Shown in pieces: positions 9,480 to 18,860 of a DNA stretch of 64,000 nt (within the stretch, counting starts at the first letter, position 1; every line of letters begins with the position of its first letter). Source of the stretch: Rossellomorea pakistanensis (GTDB lineage Bacteria > Bacillota > Bacilli > Bacillales > Bacillaceae_B); NCBI RefSeq assembly GCF_016908495.1, contig NZ_JAFBDZ010000002.1:992001-1056000 (forward strand), in the 5' to 3' direction. Under the pieces are notes generated by a model. It did not search any database, had not been told where the DNA came from, and saw only the letters and a list, made by a program, of their open reading frames with translations. Position numbers and translations under genes: made by a program.

Positions 9480-9508
9480 TTGACATTAAAACCAGGCTAT
9501 ATTATAAT
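9480..9508 (+). promoter_or_regulatory. Perfect sigma-A promoter of the fructose ABC/fructanase operon
   Basis: TTGACA and TATAAT, both exact consensus, are separated by 17 bases. The start point would fall near 9515, giving an untranslated leader of about 215 bases. Confidence 0.85.
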
Positions 9509-9660
9509 CAAATTCAGTCAAAACTTACCAAAATAAATTAAAATCTTCCACAAGCATTCAGAAAGAACTTTTAAACTTTAAAAGGTGTTAAATCGATAAC
9601 AGGATGTGGTTACTTGTTGGTACCAATACCATCTTTAGGAGGTGATACAATAGGTAAGTT

Positions 9661-9674
9661 TGTAAGCGGTAACA
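9661..9674 (+). promoter_or_regulatory. Candidate cre (CcpA) site in the leader
   Basis: TGTAAGCGGTAACA fits the catabolite-responsive element pattern TGNAANCGNNNNCA. It lies about 150 bases downstream of the promoter, a typical roadblock position, so the operon is probably repressed by good sugars. A strong AGGAGGTGAT at 9637-9646 has no ATG/GTG/TTG start at proper spacing and remains unexplained. Confidence 0.55.
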
Positions 9675-9729
9675 TTGTCTGTTGTATTTGATCTTTTTAA
9701 AATTTTTATCAGCCTAAGGAGGGTACATA

Positions 9730-10710
9730 GTGAAAAAATATACCAAACCATTATTTTCATTTTTTTTAGTGATTGTAATCGCATTAATGACCGCTTGTAG
9801 CAGTGCTGGTCCAGCTTCTAACGATACTTCATCTAATGAACCAGGAAAAAACAGTGATAATTCGTTAACTATTGCATTAACCGTCGGTACATTAGCCAAC
9901 CCATTCTTTGTTTCAATGGGTGAAGGTGTTAAAGAGGCTGGAAAGAAACTGGGTGCAGAAGTAATTGTTGAAAGTGCGGATTATGACTTAGCAAAACAAA
10001 TATCTCAAATTGAAAACTTTATTACGAAAAAGGTAGATTTAATACTATTAAATGCAGTTGATTCGAAGGGGATTGCTGGTGCGGTTCAGCAAGCAAAAGC
10101 CGCAGGGATTCCAGTAATTGCAGTTGACGTTAACGCAAAAGGTGGAGTTAACGCGACAGTGACCTCGGATAACTATCAAGCTGGTAAACTAGCAGGAGAA
10201 TATGTGATTGAACAATTAGGCGGAGAAGGAAACATTGTCATCATTGACGGACCTCCAGTTTCAGCCGTTACAAATCGCATACAAGGATTTGAAGATGCAA
10301 TCGAAAACTCAAATATCAAAGTTATTGCCAAGCAAAATGGGGAAGGTAGCCGCGGAAAAGCTTTAACAGTTATGGAGAGTATTCTTCAAGCAAATCCAGA
10401 AGGTACGATTGACGCTGTATTTGCAATCAATGATCCTGAAGCGATCGGTGTAGAGATTGCTCAAAAACAAGCAGGCCGCACTGATGAATTCTTTATCGTT
10501 GGGGTTGACGGTGCTCCGCAAGCTATAAAAGCAATGAAGAAAGAAGGAAGTACCATTGCTGCAACTTCAGCTCAACATCCCGATCAGATGGTGAAAAAAG
10601 CGGTTGAAACCGGATTGAAAGTCTTAGACGGTGAAAAGGTCGAGGAGCTTGTCAAAGTTCCTGTTGATCTTGTTACACAAGAAAACTTAAATTCCTATCA
10701 AGGGTGGTAA
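9730..10710 (+). CDS. Sugar-binding lipoprotein of an RbsB/FrcB-type ABC importer
   Basis: A 326-residue periplasmic-binding-protein-like family 4 (ribose/fructose class) lipoprotein. The lipobox LMTAC is followed by a Ser/Asn-rich linker, then the domain begins LTIALTVGTLANPFF. Ligand-site landmarks include DLILLNAVDSKGI, VIAVDVNAKG, VTSDNYQAGKLAGEY, the GNIVIIDGPP strand and FAINDPEAIG. GTG start behind AAGGAGGG. It is first in an operon with the ATPase, permease and a SacC-like fructanase, so fructose is the most likely ligand. This is inferred from context; ribose and other sugars cannot be ruled out from sequence. Confidence 0.9.
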   Translation: MKKYTKPLFSFFLVIVIALMTACSSAGPASNDTSSNEPGKNSDNSLTIALTVGTLANPFFVSMGEGVKEAGKKLGAEVIVESADYDLAKQISQIENFITKKVDLILLNAVDSKGIAGAVQQAKAAGIPVIAVDVNAKGGVNATVTSDNYQAGKLAGEYVIEQLGGEGNIVIIDGPPVSAVTNRIQGFEDAIENSNIKVIAKQNGEGSRGKALTVMESILQANPEGTIDAVFAINDPEAIGVEIAQKQAGRTDEFFIVGVDGAPQAIKAMKKEGSTIAATSAQHPDQMVKKAVETGLKVLDGEKVEELVKVPVDLVTQENLNSYQGW

Positions 10711-10786
10711 CCTCTCTTGTAGGGAAAAGTGAGAAGTTAAAATAGATTGAATTGGTTGAAGAAGCAAAAACATACATTCTTATATT

Positions 10787-10819
10787 GAAAATGCGGTTCT
10801 TATTCGGAATCGCATTTTC
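10787..10819 (+). other. Intercistronic hairpin between binding protein and ATPase genes
   Basis: GAAAATGCG and CGCATTTTC pair, with an inner GTTC/GAAT partial stem. No T-run follows (AAAAGAAAAAAG), so it is a poor terminator. Hairpins placed here in importer operons commonly protect the 3' end of the abundant binding-protein mRNA. Confidence 0.55.
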
Positions 10820-10845
10820 AAAAGAAAAAAGGGTGATACGATCAT

Positions 10846-12414
10846 ATGCATGTTCAAGAATTTATTAGAGGTAGTAAACAAGAAGTAAAAATCCCTGTTT
10901 TAGAAATGAAAAACATCAGTAAGACATTTTCAGGGGTAACGGTTTTAGATAATGTGAAAATTCAACTTTATCCTGGAGAAGTCCATGCATTAATGGGGGA
11001 AAATGGTGCTGGTAAGTCAACTTTAATGAAAATCCTATCCGGTATTTATACCCCGGATGAAAACGATGGAACTATTTTTTATAAAGGCGAACAAATTTCC
11101 TGGAGGGGCCCAACTGATGCTCGAAACAAAGGAATCAGTGTAATACACCAAGAGCTAAGCCTCTCCTCTAACTTAACAATTAGTGAAAATATACTAATGG
11201 GATCAAAATTTCCAAGAAACCGCTTAGGCTTGGTTAAGTGGGAGGAGGTTCATGAACGCGCACAGAAGGTGTTAAACTCGATGGGCTCCAACCTTAATCC
11301 ACGTGCATTCGTTTCTACTTTAAGCATCGCTCAACAACAAATGGTTGAGATAGCACGTGCATTATCCCATAAAGCGGAAGTACTAATAATGGATGAGCCA
11401 ACAGCCTCTTTAACAGATAAAGAAACGACTAAATTATTCAAAATTGTAGAGGATTTAAAGAAACAAGGCGTTTCGATTGTCTATATTTCACATCGAATGG
11501 ATGAAATATTTAAAATTTCAAATCGTTACACAGTATTACGAGACGGGCGATGGATAGATAGCGGGTTAATTGAACAGACGAGTCAGGATCATCTCGTAAG
11601 GCTAATGGTCGGTCGTAATTTAAAGGAATTATTCCAACGTCATCCATCCTCCACTACACCGAATTCAAAAAAATCGGTTCAACCAGTACTTGAGTTAAGA
11701 AATATCTCAGACAACACCATTGTAAAGAATGTCTCTTTTAAAATCTTTCCGGGTGAAATCGTTGGCTTGGCAGGATTAGTAGGTGCAGGCAGAACAGAAT
11801 TAGTCCGAGCCGTTTTTGGTGTTTCAGAATTAAAAAATGGCGAAATTTACGTAGAAGGACAGCGTGTAGAAATAAACTCCCCGATTGATGCTATCTCTCA
11901 GGGTATTGCACATGTACCTGAAAACAGAAAGGAACAAGGATTATTTTTAACCATGTCTGTAAAAGAAAATATTTTAATGGCTGAACTTAAAAAATGTAGT
12001 AAAGCCGGACTTGTCAGCTGGAACAAAATTGATACGTTTGCCGATCAGTTTATAAAAGAGTTAGGAATAAAGGCAGCTACACCTGTACAGCTTGTTGCAA
12101 ATTTGAGTGGCGGTAATCAACAAAAAGTCGTTATTGCCAGATGGTTATCGATTGCCCCTAAGGTTTTGCTTCTAGATGAACCCACGCGTGGTGTAGATAT
12201 CGGTGCAAAAACAGAAATTCATAAAATTATTTCTAAACTTGCAGATGAAGGACTTGCCGTTTTAATGATTTCATCAGAACTACCAGAAGTTTTAGGAGTC
12301 AGTGATCGCATTCTTGTGATGAACGAAGGGAAGTTGAAAGGTGAATTGTCCAAAGAGGAGGCGAATCAAGAAAGGATCATGTACTTAGCTACAGGAGGGA
12401 GTAAAACAATATGA
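10846..12414 (+). CDS. RbsA-type ABC importer ATPase (duplicated)
   Basis: A 522-residue CUT2 ATPase with two fused nucleotide-binding domains. The first has Walker A GENGAGKST, signature LSIAQQQMVEIARAL and Walker B VLIMDEPTASL. The second has the degenerate Walker A GLVGAGRTE, signature LSGGNQQKVVIARWL and VLLLDEPTRGVD. An active first site and a degenerate second Walker A are normal for RbsA/FrcA proteins. It has about 20 residues more than usual at the N-terminus, before PVLEMKNISK. It overlaps the permease gene by 4 bases (ATGA), showing coupled translation. It powers sugar import with the neighbouring lipoprotein and permease. Confidence 0.95.
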   Translation: MHVQEFIRGSKQEVKIPVLEMKNISKTFSGVTVLDNVKIQLYPGEVHALMGENGAGKSTLMKILSGIYTPDENDGTIFYKGEQISWRGPTDARNKGISVIHQELSLSSNLTISENILMGSKFPRNRLGLVKWEEVHERAQKVLNSMGSNLNPRAFVSTLSIAQQQMVEIARALSHKAEVLIMDEPTASLTDKETTKLFKIVEDLKKQGVSIVYISHRMDEIFKISNRYTVLRDGRWIDSGLIEQTSQDHLVRLMVGRNLKELFQRHPSSTTPNSKKSVQPVLELRNISDNTIVKNVSFKIFPGEIVGLAGLVGAGRTELVRAVFGVSELKNGEIYVEGQRVEINSPIDAISQGIAHVPENRKEQGLFLTMSVKENILMAELKKCSKAGLVSWNKIDTFADQFIKELGIKAATPVQLVANLSGGNQQKVVIARWLSIAPKVLLLDEPTRGVDIGAKTEIHKIISKLADEGLAVLMISSELPEVLGVSDRILVMNEGKLKGELSKEEANQERIMYLATGGSKTI

Positions 12415-13400
12415 AGGGAAAAGTAAGCACTCAAACGGTGTCAAGTACAGAAGGCCTGAGAATAGGACAAAGCCTGCTTGCTGTATGGAACCGCCTTGGC
12501 ATGATCATCATTTTAGTCTTATTGTGCATTGTACTGTCATTTACGGCACCGAACTTTTTAGAAGTGTCCAATATTTTAAATGTATTAAAGCAAGTTTCAA
12601 TCATTGCAATTTTAGCTGCAGGGATGACAATTATCATATTAACTGGTGGAATTGATTTATCTGTAGGTTCAACTGTAGCCCTTTCAGGAGTCGTTTCAGT
12701 GATGGCTTCAGCAGCTGGAGTTAATCCAATCATTGCTATGCTGACAGGGGCATTGGTAGGTTATACTGTTGGACTTATTAATGGTTTTTTTACAGCCAAA
12801 ACAAAATTGCCCGCATTTATTGTAACACTTGGGAGTTTTACATATGTACGAGGTTTAGCATATGTCATAAGCGGTGGATATCCGATTGCTTTACAATCAG
12901 AAACCTTTCAGTTCGTTGGAGCTGGAAGTATCTTTGGAGTTCCGACACCTATCTATATCATGCTCCTTGTTTATGTAGCTATGTTTTTCGTATTGAAATA
13001 TACAATGTTTGGCCGCCATATATATGCGATCGGTGGAAACGAAGAAGCGGCACGCTTAACAGGTATTAAAGTTGACAGAACATTAATCAATGTTTATTCC
13101 ATTAGTGGTCTATTGGCTGGTTTAGGTGGTGTTGTATTAGCAGGACGGTTATACTCTGGCCAGCCAACCGCGGGACAAATGTATGAGCTAGATGCAATAG
13201 CAGCAGTTATTCTAGGTGGAACGAGTTTTACAGGCGGAGTTGGAAAAATCCAAGGAACCATTATCGGAGTTTTAATAATGGGGGTTATCAGTAATGGCTT
13301 AACCCTAATGGACGTCAACTATTATTGGCAGCTGGTTGTAAAAGGTGCCGTTATTGTGGCAGCAGTTCTTCTAGATCGTATACGCGGTCATTCTGTATAG
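12411..13400 (+). CDS. RbsC-type ABC sugar permease
   Basis: A 329-residue inner-membrane permease of the ribose/fructose (BPD_transp_2) family with about 8-10 hydrophobic helices. Hallmarks are AAGMTIIILTGGIDLSVGS, the cytoplasmic coupling region YAIGGNEEAARLTGI, and AVILGGTSFTGGVG with GTIIGVLIMGVI near the end. It starts inside the ATPase stop codon. No ribokinase, fructokinase or RbsD gene is in the operon, so the imported sugar must be phosphorylated by an enzyme encoded elsewhere. Confidence 0.95.
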   Translation: MKGKVSTQTVSSTEGLRIGQSLLAVWNRLGMIIILVLLCIVLSFTAPNFLEVSNILNVLKQVSIIAILAAGMTIIILTGGIDLSVGSTVALSGVVSVMASAAGVNPIIAMLTGALVGYTVGLINGFFTAKTKLPAFIVTLGSFTYVRGLAYVISGGYPIALQSETFQFVGAGSIFGVPTPIYIMLLVYVAMFFVLKYTMFGRHIYAIGGNEEAARLTGIKVDRTLINVYSISGLLAGLGGVVLAGRLYSGQPTAGQMYELDAIAAVILGGTSFTGGVGKIQGTIIGVLIMGVISNGLTLMDVNYYWQLVVKGAVIVAAVLLDRIRGHSV

Positions 13401-13436
13401 ATTTCGGAAAACCGAATTTGAAAGGTTGGGGATTTA

Positions 13437-16400
13437 TTGAAGAAAAAAATACCTTTATTCTTGGCAATTGTAATTTTGTTAACATTGCCATTCAGTACTT
13501 TCGCCACCGTGGAGGATCCAGGATATTACAATGAACAATATCGTAATCAATTCCACTTTTCCCCTGAAGCGAACTGGATGAATGATCCAAATGGAATGGT
13601 GTATTACAAAGGTGAATATCACTTATTTTATCAATACCACCCTTATGGTCGCACCTGGGGTCCAATGCATTGGGGACATGCTGTAAGTGAGGACCTTGTA
13701 CATTGGAAACACCTTCCGATTGCCTTATCTCCCGATGAAAATGGCGCAATTTTCTCAGGAAGCGCGGTGATTGACTGGAACAATACGGCTGGTTTTGGAA
13801 AAGAAGCGATGGTTGCGATTTTCACACATGCTGGGGAACAAGGTCAAGTACAAAGCATCGCCTACAGCAATGACAAAGGAAGAACATGGACAAAATACGA
13901 AGGAAATCCAGTAATGCCTAACTCGCCAGTAGCTGATTGGCGTGATCCAAAAGTTTTCTGGCATGAAGAAACAACCAAGTGGGTTATGTCCTTAGCTGCT
14001 AAAAATAAAATAATGTTTTATACTTCACCTGATTTGAAACATTGGGAGTATGCGAGTGAGTTTGGCCCTGACGGCGGTATTCAGGCAAATGGTCAACCTG
14101 ACACCTACTCGTATACATTATCTCCTCAAAGAGGCGGATCCTTTATTTATGAAGGTGATATCACTCTTGTCGAAAAGAATGGTCGGAAAGGTGCGGGAGG
14201 ACTTGTTTTCCGTTCTGATAAAGATGTAACCAATGCATATTTCACCCAAATAGATGCAGAAAAGAATACTGTAACTTTAAACAAAACCGTTAATGGTGAA
14301 ATAGTAGAAATTGCTTCAAAATCGATCAATTTGGAAACCTCTAAAACCTATCATGTCAAGGTCGAAGCCGTTTCAAGTCACTTAAAAGTCTTCTTAAATG
14401 GTGAATTAGTTGTCGAAGGAACAGATTCGTCCTTTGTTAACGGACAATTTGGATTAACAGCATGGAATTCAACTGCCGTATTCCGTAATGTCAAATTCCA
14501 AAACAAGTCGAACTTTATAACGAATTTGTCTGGATGGAAAGCAGTAAATGGTACATGGAAAGACACCATCAACGGAAAAAATGGAAGCTCAAATGGTAAT
14601 GCTTTTATCATGAGTAAAAAAAGTGTGGAACAATTTATTTATGAGGCTGATATTAAAGTTGAAGGTACTGGTGGCGAAGTTGGAGGGGCGCTCGTTTTCC
14701 GAGCAGACGCTGATGCAAAAAATGGATATATTGCTAGCGTGGACGCTTTAAATGATTCGATTAAACTTATGAAAATGGAAAACGGAAATAACTCTGTTAT
14801 TACTGAAAAAAGTATTGAGATCAAAACAGATCAAACATATCATCTAAAGGTTAGTGCTTCAGGTGAAAATATCAAAGTATATTTAGACGACACACTTATT
14901 CACGATGTGAATGATTCAACATTTTCAAGCGGGTTTCTCGGTTTGAAAATCAGGAATTCTTCAACTCTATTCCAAAATGTTCAATTGAGTAAGTACATCG
15001 TAACAGATGCAAAGAATATTCCAAACCATGATTTTGAAACAGGAGATTTGTCCGGGTGGAGGGCAGTAAGAGGAGAGGCGTTTACAAACGATCATGTGAC
15101 TGACACAACTTCCTATTGGGGCGGGTTCTTTGAACAACAAGGAAAATATCATTTATGGGGGTTTTCTGACAAACATAAAGGGGACGATGCGACAGGGGAA
15201 TTGCATTCTTCTTACTTTAAGCTTAGCGGTTCCGGTGAAATAAATTTATTAATCGGTGGTGGTAATGACATTTCTAACCGCTATGTTGCGTTAATAAGAG
15301 CTTCTGATGACAAAGAATTAATTCGCCAGGCAAATACGAAATTTGCTGATGAACAGTATCGCCGTTATGTGTGGGACGCGTCAAATTTTTTAGGAGAAGT
15401 GGTATATATTAAGGTGGTCGACAATGCTACAGGGGGCTGGGGCCATATTAATATCGATGATGTTAACGTGTATAATACAGGCGAAATGCCTCCAGAAGTG
15501 GACAAGGTAGTGCAAGAGCCTGAAGAAGTGGAACAAAGAGAAAGAGGAAAGCTAACCAACTGGAACACCGTCGCTGGTGACTGGGTACCATCTACTTACG
15601 GTAGCAACAATGGAATTTGGGAATGCCCTGCATTGTTTAAATTACCGATTGATGGTGATCCAAACGATACAAAATGGGTTCTTCAAGTAAGTATAAGCGA
15701 TGGTGCTACAGCGGGTGGATCGGGTATGCAATATTTTGTTGGTGATTTTGACGGAAAAACATTTACAAGTCATAACCCGCCCGAAAAAGTTTTATGGTCT
15801 GACTATGGCGCCGATTTTTACGCAGGGGTTGAGTGGAGTAACCTTGAAGGTGAAAATGGAGAAAATTACTGGCTTTCGTGGATGAGTAACTGGCAGTATG
15901 CAAATCATACACCAACATCAACATGGAGAAGCTCGATGTCATTGCCTCGAAAACTAGAGTTAACAAATACAGAAGAGGGATTACGTTTAAAACAGACACC
16001 AGTGTTACAGGGGATTCGTAAACACCGAGAAAAAACAACATTCGAGAATCAAGTGATTTCCGGTAACACCGATCTTCTTTCAGGGTTATCTGGAAAAACA
16101 TTTGAGATTATTGCGGAGTTTGATATTTCAAACTCAAAAGCAAACGAGTTTGGCTTTAAAGTTCGCAAAGGGAATGTTAAGCATGGTGACACTTATGAAC
16201 ATACAGCGATCGGGTATGATGTAAACGAGCAGAAGCTATTTGTAGACCGTACGAATTCTGGAAGCTTTGATTTTGGAAGGAATGTAAAGGGAAAGCATGA
16301 AGCACCGTCACGTCCTACTGATGGAACTGTGAAAATGCATATCTTCGTGGATCGATCATCCGTAGAAGTGTTTGGGAATAACGGAGTAAGCGTCATTACG

Positions 16401-17057
16401 GATCAAATATTCCCTCATGAATCAAGTAATGGTTTGGAACTGTACAGTAAAGGCGGCGACGTAACTCTAAAATCACTTGAAATATACCCATTAAAGTCGA
16501 TCTGGGGAAAAAGTCCTGTTAAAACACAGCTTTCGGAATGGACAACCATTAGCGGTTCTTGGGCTGACACCATTGCTGGTAAACAAGGTCAAAGTGTCGG
16601 AGACGCCTTCATTCTTTCAAATGAAACAGGAAGTGACTTTTCGTATGAAGCGGACATAAAAGTACTTGATTCTGACTCACACCCAGATGATCCGAATAAG
16701 GACACAGTTAATAATCCGATTGGTGCCGGTGCGTTAGTCTTCCGTTCAGATACAACGGTTAAAAATGCATATTTTGCCAACGTTGATGTACGTAACAACG
16801 TTGTGAAATTGGTTAAGGTTGTAGACGGAAAAGCTACCGATCTTACTATTTACAATGATAATGGAAAATTAAACTTAAAAACAAACACTCCTTATCATTT
16901 GAAAGTAGTTACCGAAGGCCAAAATATTAAGGTGTACCTGGATAAAAAGCTTGTCATAGATACAACAGATCATACATTTACAGAGGGATATGTTGGGTTA
17001 AATGTCTGGAATTCAACAAGTGTATTCAATCATATAAAATACAAAAATAAAAAATGA
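13437..17057 (+). CDS. sacC: SacC-like exo-fructanase with a split GH32 domain and three CBM66-like modules
   Basis: A 1206-residue secreted GH32 enzyme with a signal peptide at residues 1 to about 23 (ending TFA). The first propeller half carries nucleophile Asp50 (WMNDPNG) and Asp170 (WRDPK). At about residue 212 the domain stops and two CBM66-like modules (about 228-352 and 360-520) and a beta-sandwich module (about 525-680; LIGGGNDISNRYV, GGWGHINIDDV) follow. The propeller resumes near residue 720 with acid/base Glu729 (GIWECPALF), continues to the GH32C sandwich (VDRSSVEVFGNNG), and ends in a third CBM66 (about 1030-1206). B. subtilis SacC has the same layout without the insert. Start is TTG with a weak ribosome site. 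It probably releases fructose from levan or inulin for the co-transcribed importer; cyclo-inulo-oligosaccharide-forming activity is a less likely alternative. Confidence 0.9.
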   Translation: MKKKIPLFLAIVILLTLPFSTFATVEDPGYYNEQYRNQFHFSPEANWMNDPNGMVYYKGEYHLFYQYHPYGRTWGPMHWGHAVSEDLVHWKHLPIALSPDENGAIFSGSAVIDWNNTAGFGKEAMVAIFTHAGEQGQVQSIAYSNDKGRTWTKYEGNPVMPNSPVADWRDPKVFWHEETTKWVMSLAAKNKIMFYTSPDLKHWEYASEFGPDGGIQANGQPDTYSYTLSPQRGGSFIYEGDITLVEKNGRKGAGGLVFRSDKDVTNAYFTQIDAEKNTVTLNKTVNGEIVEIASKSINLETSKTYHVKVEAVSSHLKVFLNGELVVEGTDSSFVNGQFGLTAWNSTAVFRNVKFQNKSNFITNLSGWKAVNGTWKDTINGKNGSSNGNAFIMSKKSVEQFIYEADIKVEGTGGEVGGALVFRADADAKNGYIASVDALNDSIKLMKMENGNNSVITEKSIEIKTDQTYHLKVSASGENIKVYLDDTLIHDVNDSTFSSGFLGLKIRNSSTLFQNVQLSKYIVTDAKNIPNHDFETGDLSGWRAVRGEAFTNDHVTDTTSYWGGFFEQQGKYHLWGFSDKHKGDDATGELHSSYFKLSGSGEINLLIGGGNDISNRYVALIRASDDKELIRQANTKFADEQYRRYVWDASNFLGEVVYIKVVDNATGGWGHINIDDVNVYNTGEMPPEVDKVVQEPEEVEQRERGKLTNWNTVAGDWVPSTYGSNNGIWECPALFKLPIDGDPNDTKWVLQVSISDGATAGGSGMQYFVGDFDGKTFTSHNPPEKVLWSDYGADFYAGVEWSNLEGENGENYWLSWMSNWQYANHTPTSTWRSSMSLPRKLELTNTEEGLRLKQTPVLQGIRKHREKTTFENQVISGNTDLLSGLSGKTFEIIAEFDISNSKANEFGFKVRKGNVKHGDTYEHTAIGYDVNEQKLFVDRTNSGSFDFGRNVKGKHEAPSRPTDGTVKMHIFVDRSSVEVFGNNGVSVITDQIFPHESSNGLELYSKGGDVTLKSLEIYPLKSIWGKSPVKTQLSEWTTISGSWADTIAGKQGQSVGDAFILSNETGSDFSYEADIKVLDSDSHPDDPNKDTVNNPIGAGALVFRSDTTVKNAYFANVDVRNNVVKLVKVVDGKATDLTIYNDNGKLNLKTNTPYHLKVVTEGQNIKVYLDKKLVIDTTDHTFTEGYVGLNVWNSTSVFNHIKYKNKK

Positions 17058-17116
17058 ATGATCGATTAGCAATACATTAACAATTTTAAATACTATTTTA
17101 AACCAAAGACGAAAAC

Positions 17117-17153
17117 ATTAGGCTGTCGATTCGTTGACAGCCTAATAATTTTA
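17117..17153 (+). terminator. Terminator of the fructanase operon
   Basis: ATTAGGCTGTC and GACAGCCTAAT form an 11-bp perfect stem with a 7-base loop, followed by AATTTT. Confidence 0.85.
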
Positions 17154-17365
17154 CCTAAAAGGTTGGTTGATTTTCGCCGATTTAGAACATTTATTAGTGG
17201 GTAATATTTTGAGTGAAATGTTATCTTTTTTGTCTTTTTCATTCAAAATTGTGTTCCAAAGAACGCCTCTGTTATATTTCCTGTAAATAGTTCATTATTT
17301 ATTTGCAACAAACTTATAACATTAACATTTAAATCACGAAGATATAATCTTTTCATAACTAAACC
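17154..17365. other. AT-rich spacer without recognised genes
   Basis: Nothing coding was recognised on either strand. The stretch separates the levan operon from the Tn3/IS110 remnant and may include the outer part of the old transposon. Confidence 0.4.
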
Positions 17366-17775
17366 TCACCTTGTTTCATACTCCTTTACCAGTTTATAAA
17401 AGGTCGTCTTTTTTACACCTGCTTCTTCCATGGCTTTTACCGCGGTTATCTCTCCTGATTTCCAACGAGTATAGACTTGTTTGAACACTTCTGTAATAGT
17501 AGATTTCGGTCGGCCAAAGGTAACACCATTCTTAATCGCTGCATCAATTCCTTCACGCTGCCGTTTTCGAATCCTGTCCCGTTTCTCTTGTTCCATCCAG
17601 GAAAGAATCTGCAATACCAAATCAGCGATGAAGGTTCCAAAACCATCCTTAAATTGCGTGGTGTCTAACAAAGGCATATCCAAGATCACAATGTCCGCCT
17701 CAATATTCTTTGTAATGTCATTCCATTCCTGCAAAATCTCTTCCTTATTTCGACCAAAACGATCTAATGAATGAA
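17366..17775 (-). pseudogene. Tn3-type resolvase, C-terminal two thirds
   Basis: From ESIHSLDRFGRNKEE onward the frame reads as a serine resolvase/invertase: VILDMPLLDT, IADLVLQILSWMEQEKRDRIRKRQREGI (the long E helix), and GVTFGRPK, then a C-terminal helix-turn-helix (SGEITAVKAMEEAGVKKTTFYKLVKEY). The first about 60 residues, with the catalytic Ser, are missing. At about 17770 the sequence switches to the IS110-family transposase in another frame, so the N-terminal residues of the open frame (MPSLKKLKN...) are shadow. It is a dead piece of a Tn3-family transposon. Confidence 0.85.
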
Positions 17776-18667
17776 TGCTCTCCAATCTCTGAGATGATTG
17801 TTGCCGCAATCTTTTCTCCGATACCAGGGATAGATTGGATAATCTTATATTCTTCAATTTCTTTAGCGAGGGCATCTATTTCAGCTGCTAACTTCGATAG
17901 ATGCTCTTCGTATTGAAGAATAATGCTGATTAATATCTTTAAGTTAAAGATGTGACTGTCATACATATGTTGTTGAAATGGATTTCTTCTAGCCGCCTCA
18001 ATTAGTTTCTCTACTTTCTCTTTCGCCCATTGATCTGATCGACTACTACATAATGACGAAATCATATTTGTAAAATCCGTAAAGGAAATTTTTAAAACAG
18101 ACTCTGAAGTAGGAAATGCTTCAAGTACTTTTAATGAGACTTTAGAATATAGGTTGCCAAAAACACCTCGATATTCTGGGAATACTTGATCCAATAGAGA
18201 ATGTAATTGTAGCTTTGTTTGAGAAGTGACGCTCGAAATGGCTTCCTGTTGTCTCGTTAAATTCTCAAATTTGAAAGCTGAATTCCTCTTTTTCTATGAG
18301 GTTCTAACTCTTCCTTATAGAACAATTCACACAGTTGGTACGCATCTACGGGATCTGTTTTTACTTTTCTTAAATTGGCGCTTCTTGAACGGTGAGAAAC
18401 CAGAGGGTTCACCATGATATACACATATTTATGGTCATCCAAGAACTGCACGACAGGGGAATGATAAGGGCCAGTCGATTCTAAGATAACTAAAGGTTTT
18501 ATACCACCTGCTGCTCTCGTAACCTCTTCCAAGTAATCTAATACGCTATCTAACCCATCTAGAGTATACTTAACACTTAAGCTTTTACGGTACGGTTTTC
18601 CTCTATCTAAAAAGGCTTGTACCTGACTTTCTCCTTTTGACACATCCAGACCGATTACTGGATTCAT
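17766..18667 (-). pseudogene. IS110-family transposase, frameshifted and 3'-truncated
   Basis: The N-terminal half starts NPVIGLDVSKGESQVQAFLD and continues with VILESTGPYH, NPLVSHRSRSANLRKVKTDPVDA, giving the DEDD/RuvC-like Asp, Glu and Asp residues of IS110 transposases. After GIQLSNLR one base is lost near 18260; the adjacent frame then continues NLTRQQEAISS...LLDQVFPEYRGVFG and on to IQSIPGIGEKIAATIISEIG, the start of the second (Tnp_IS116-like) domain. There it breaks off at the resolvase junction, so the catalytic Ser domain is lost. ATG at 18667 has a GGAGGAG ribosome site. The element cannot encode an active transposase. Confidence 0.85.
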
Positions 18668-18860
18668 CTATCAATCTCCTCCTAGAAATAAATTAGTCGG
18701 TAACCCCTAAGCTCCTTGTAATGTCATAGGTTCGCTTGTTAAACGGGATCCACGTCCCAACCAGCCAGAAACATGTTTATACAAGTAGGGGGCGAACAGT
18801 TTTGCTGACGGGATCAAGTCCCACGGGCGCTGTGTTCTACCCCGACTACCGCTATCATAA
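18668..18860 (-). ncRNA. Candidate bridge-RNA (seekRNA) leader of the IS110-family element
   Basis: The roughly 190 bases in front of the transposase are non-coding and hold two related hairpins. Hairpin one (18729-18762) is closed by GGTT/AACC; hairpin two (18788-18843) by GGGGGCGAACAG/CTGTGTTCTACCCC. Each has the same inner stem, CGGGATC followed by a TCCC partner (18744-18758 and 18809-18822), with different bases around it. IS110-group elements make a structured RNA from the non-coding end before the transposase, with one target-binding and one donor-binding loop. The doubled hairpin fits that plan. The RNA identity is inferred. Confidence 0.5.

Noticed and set aside
9509-9729. Riboswitch in the long leader of the importer operon
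   Set aside because: No known aptamer core or terminator was recognisable; the length is better explained by the cre-like site and an unexplained ribosome-site-like sequence.
13325-13534. Short plus-strand frame overlapping the permease end and fructanase start
   Set aside because: It overlaps two well-supported genes in another frame and has no ribosome site.
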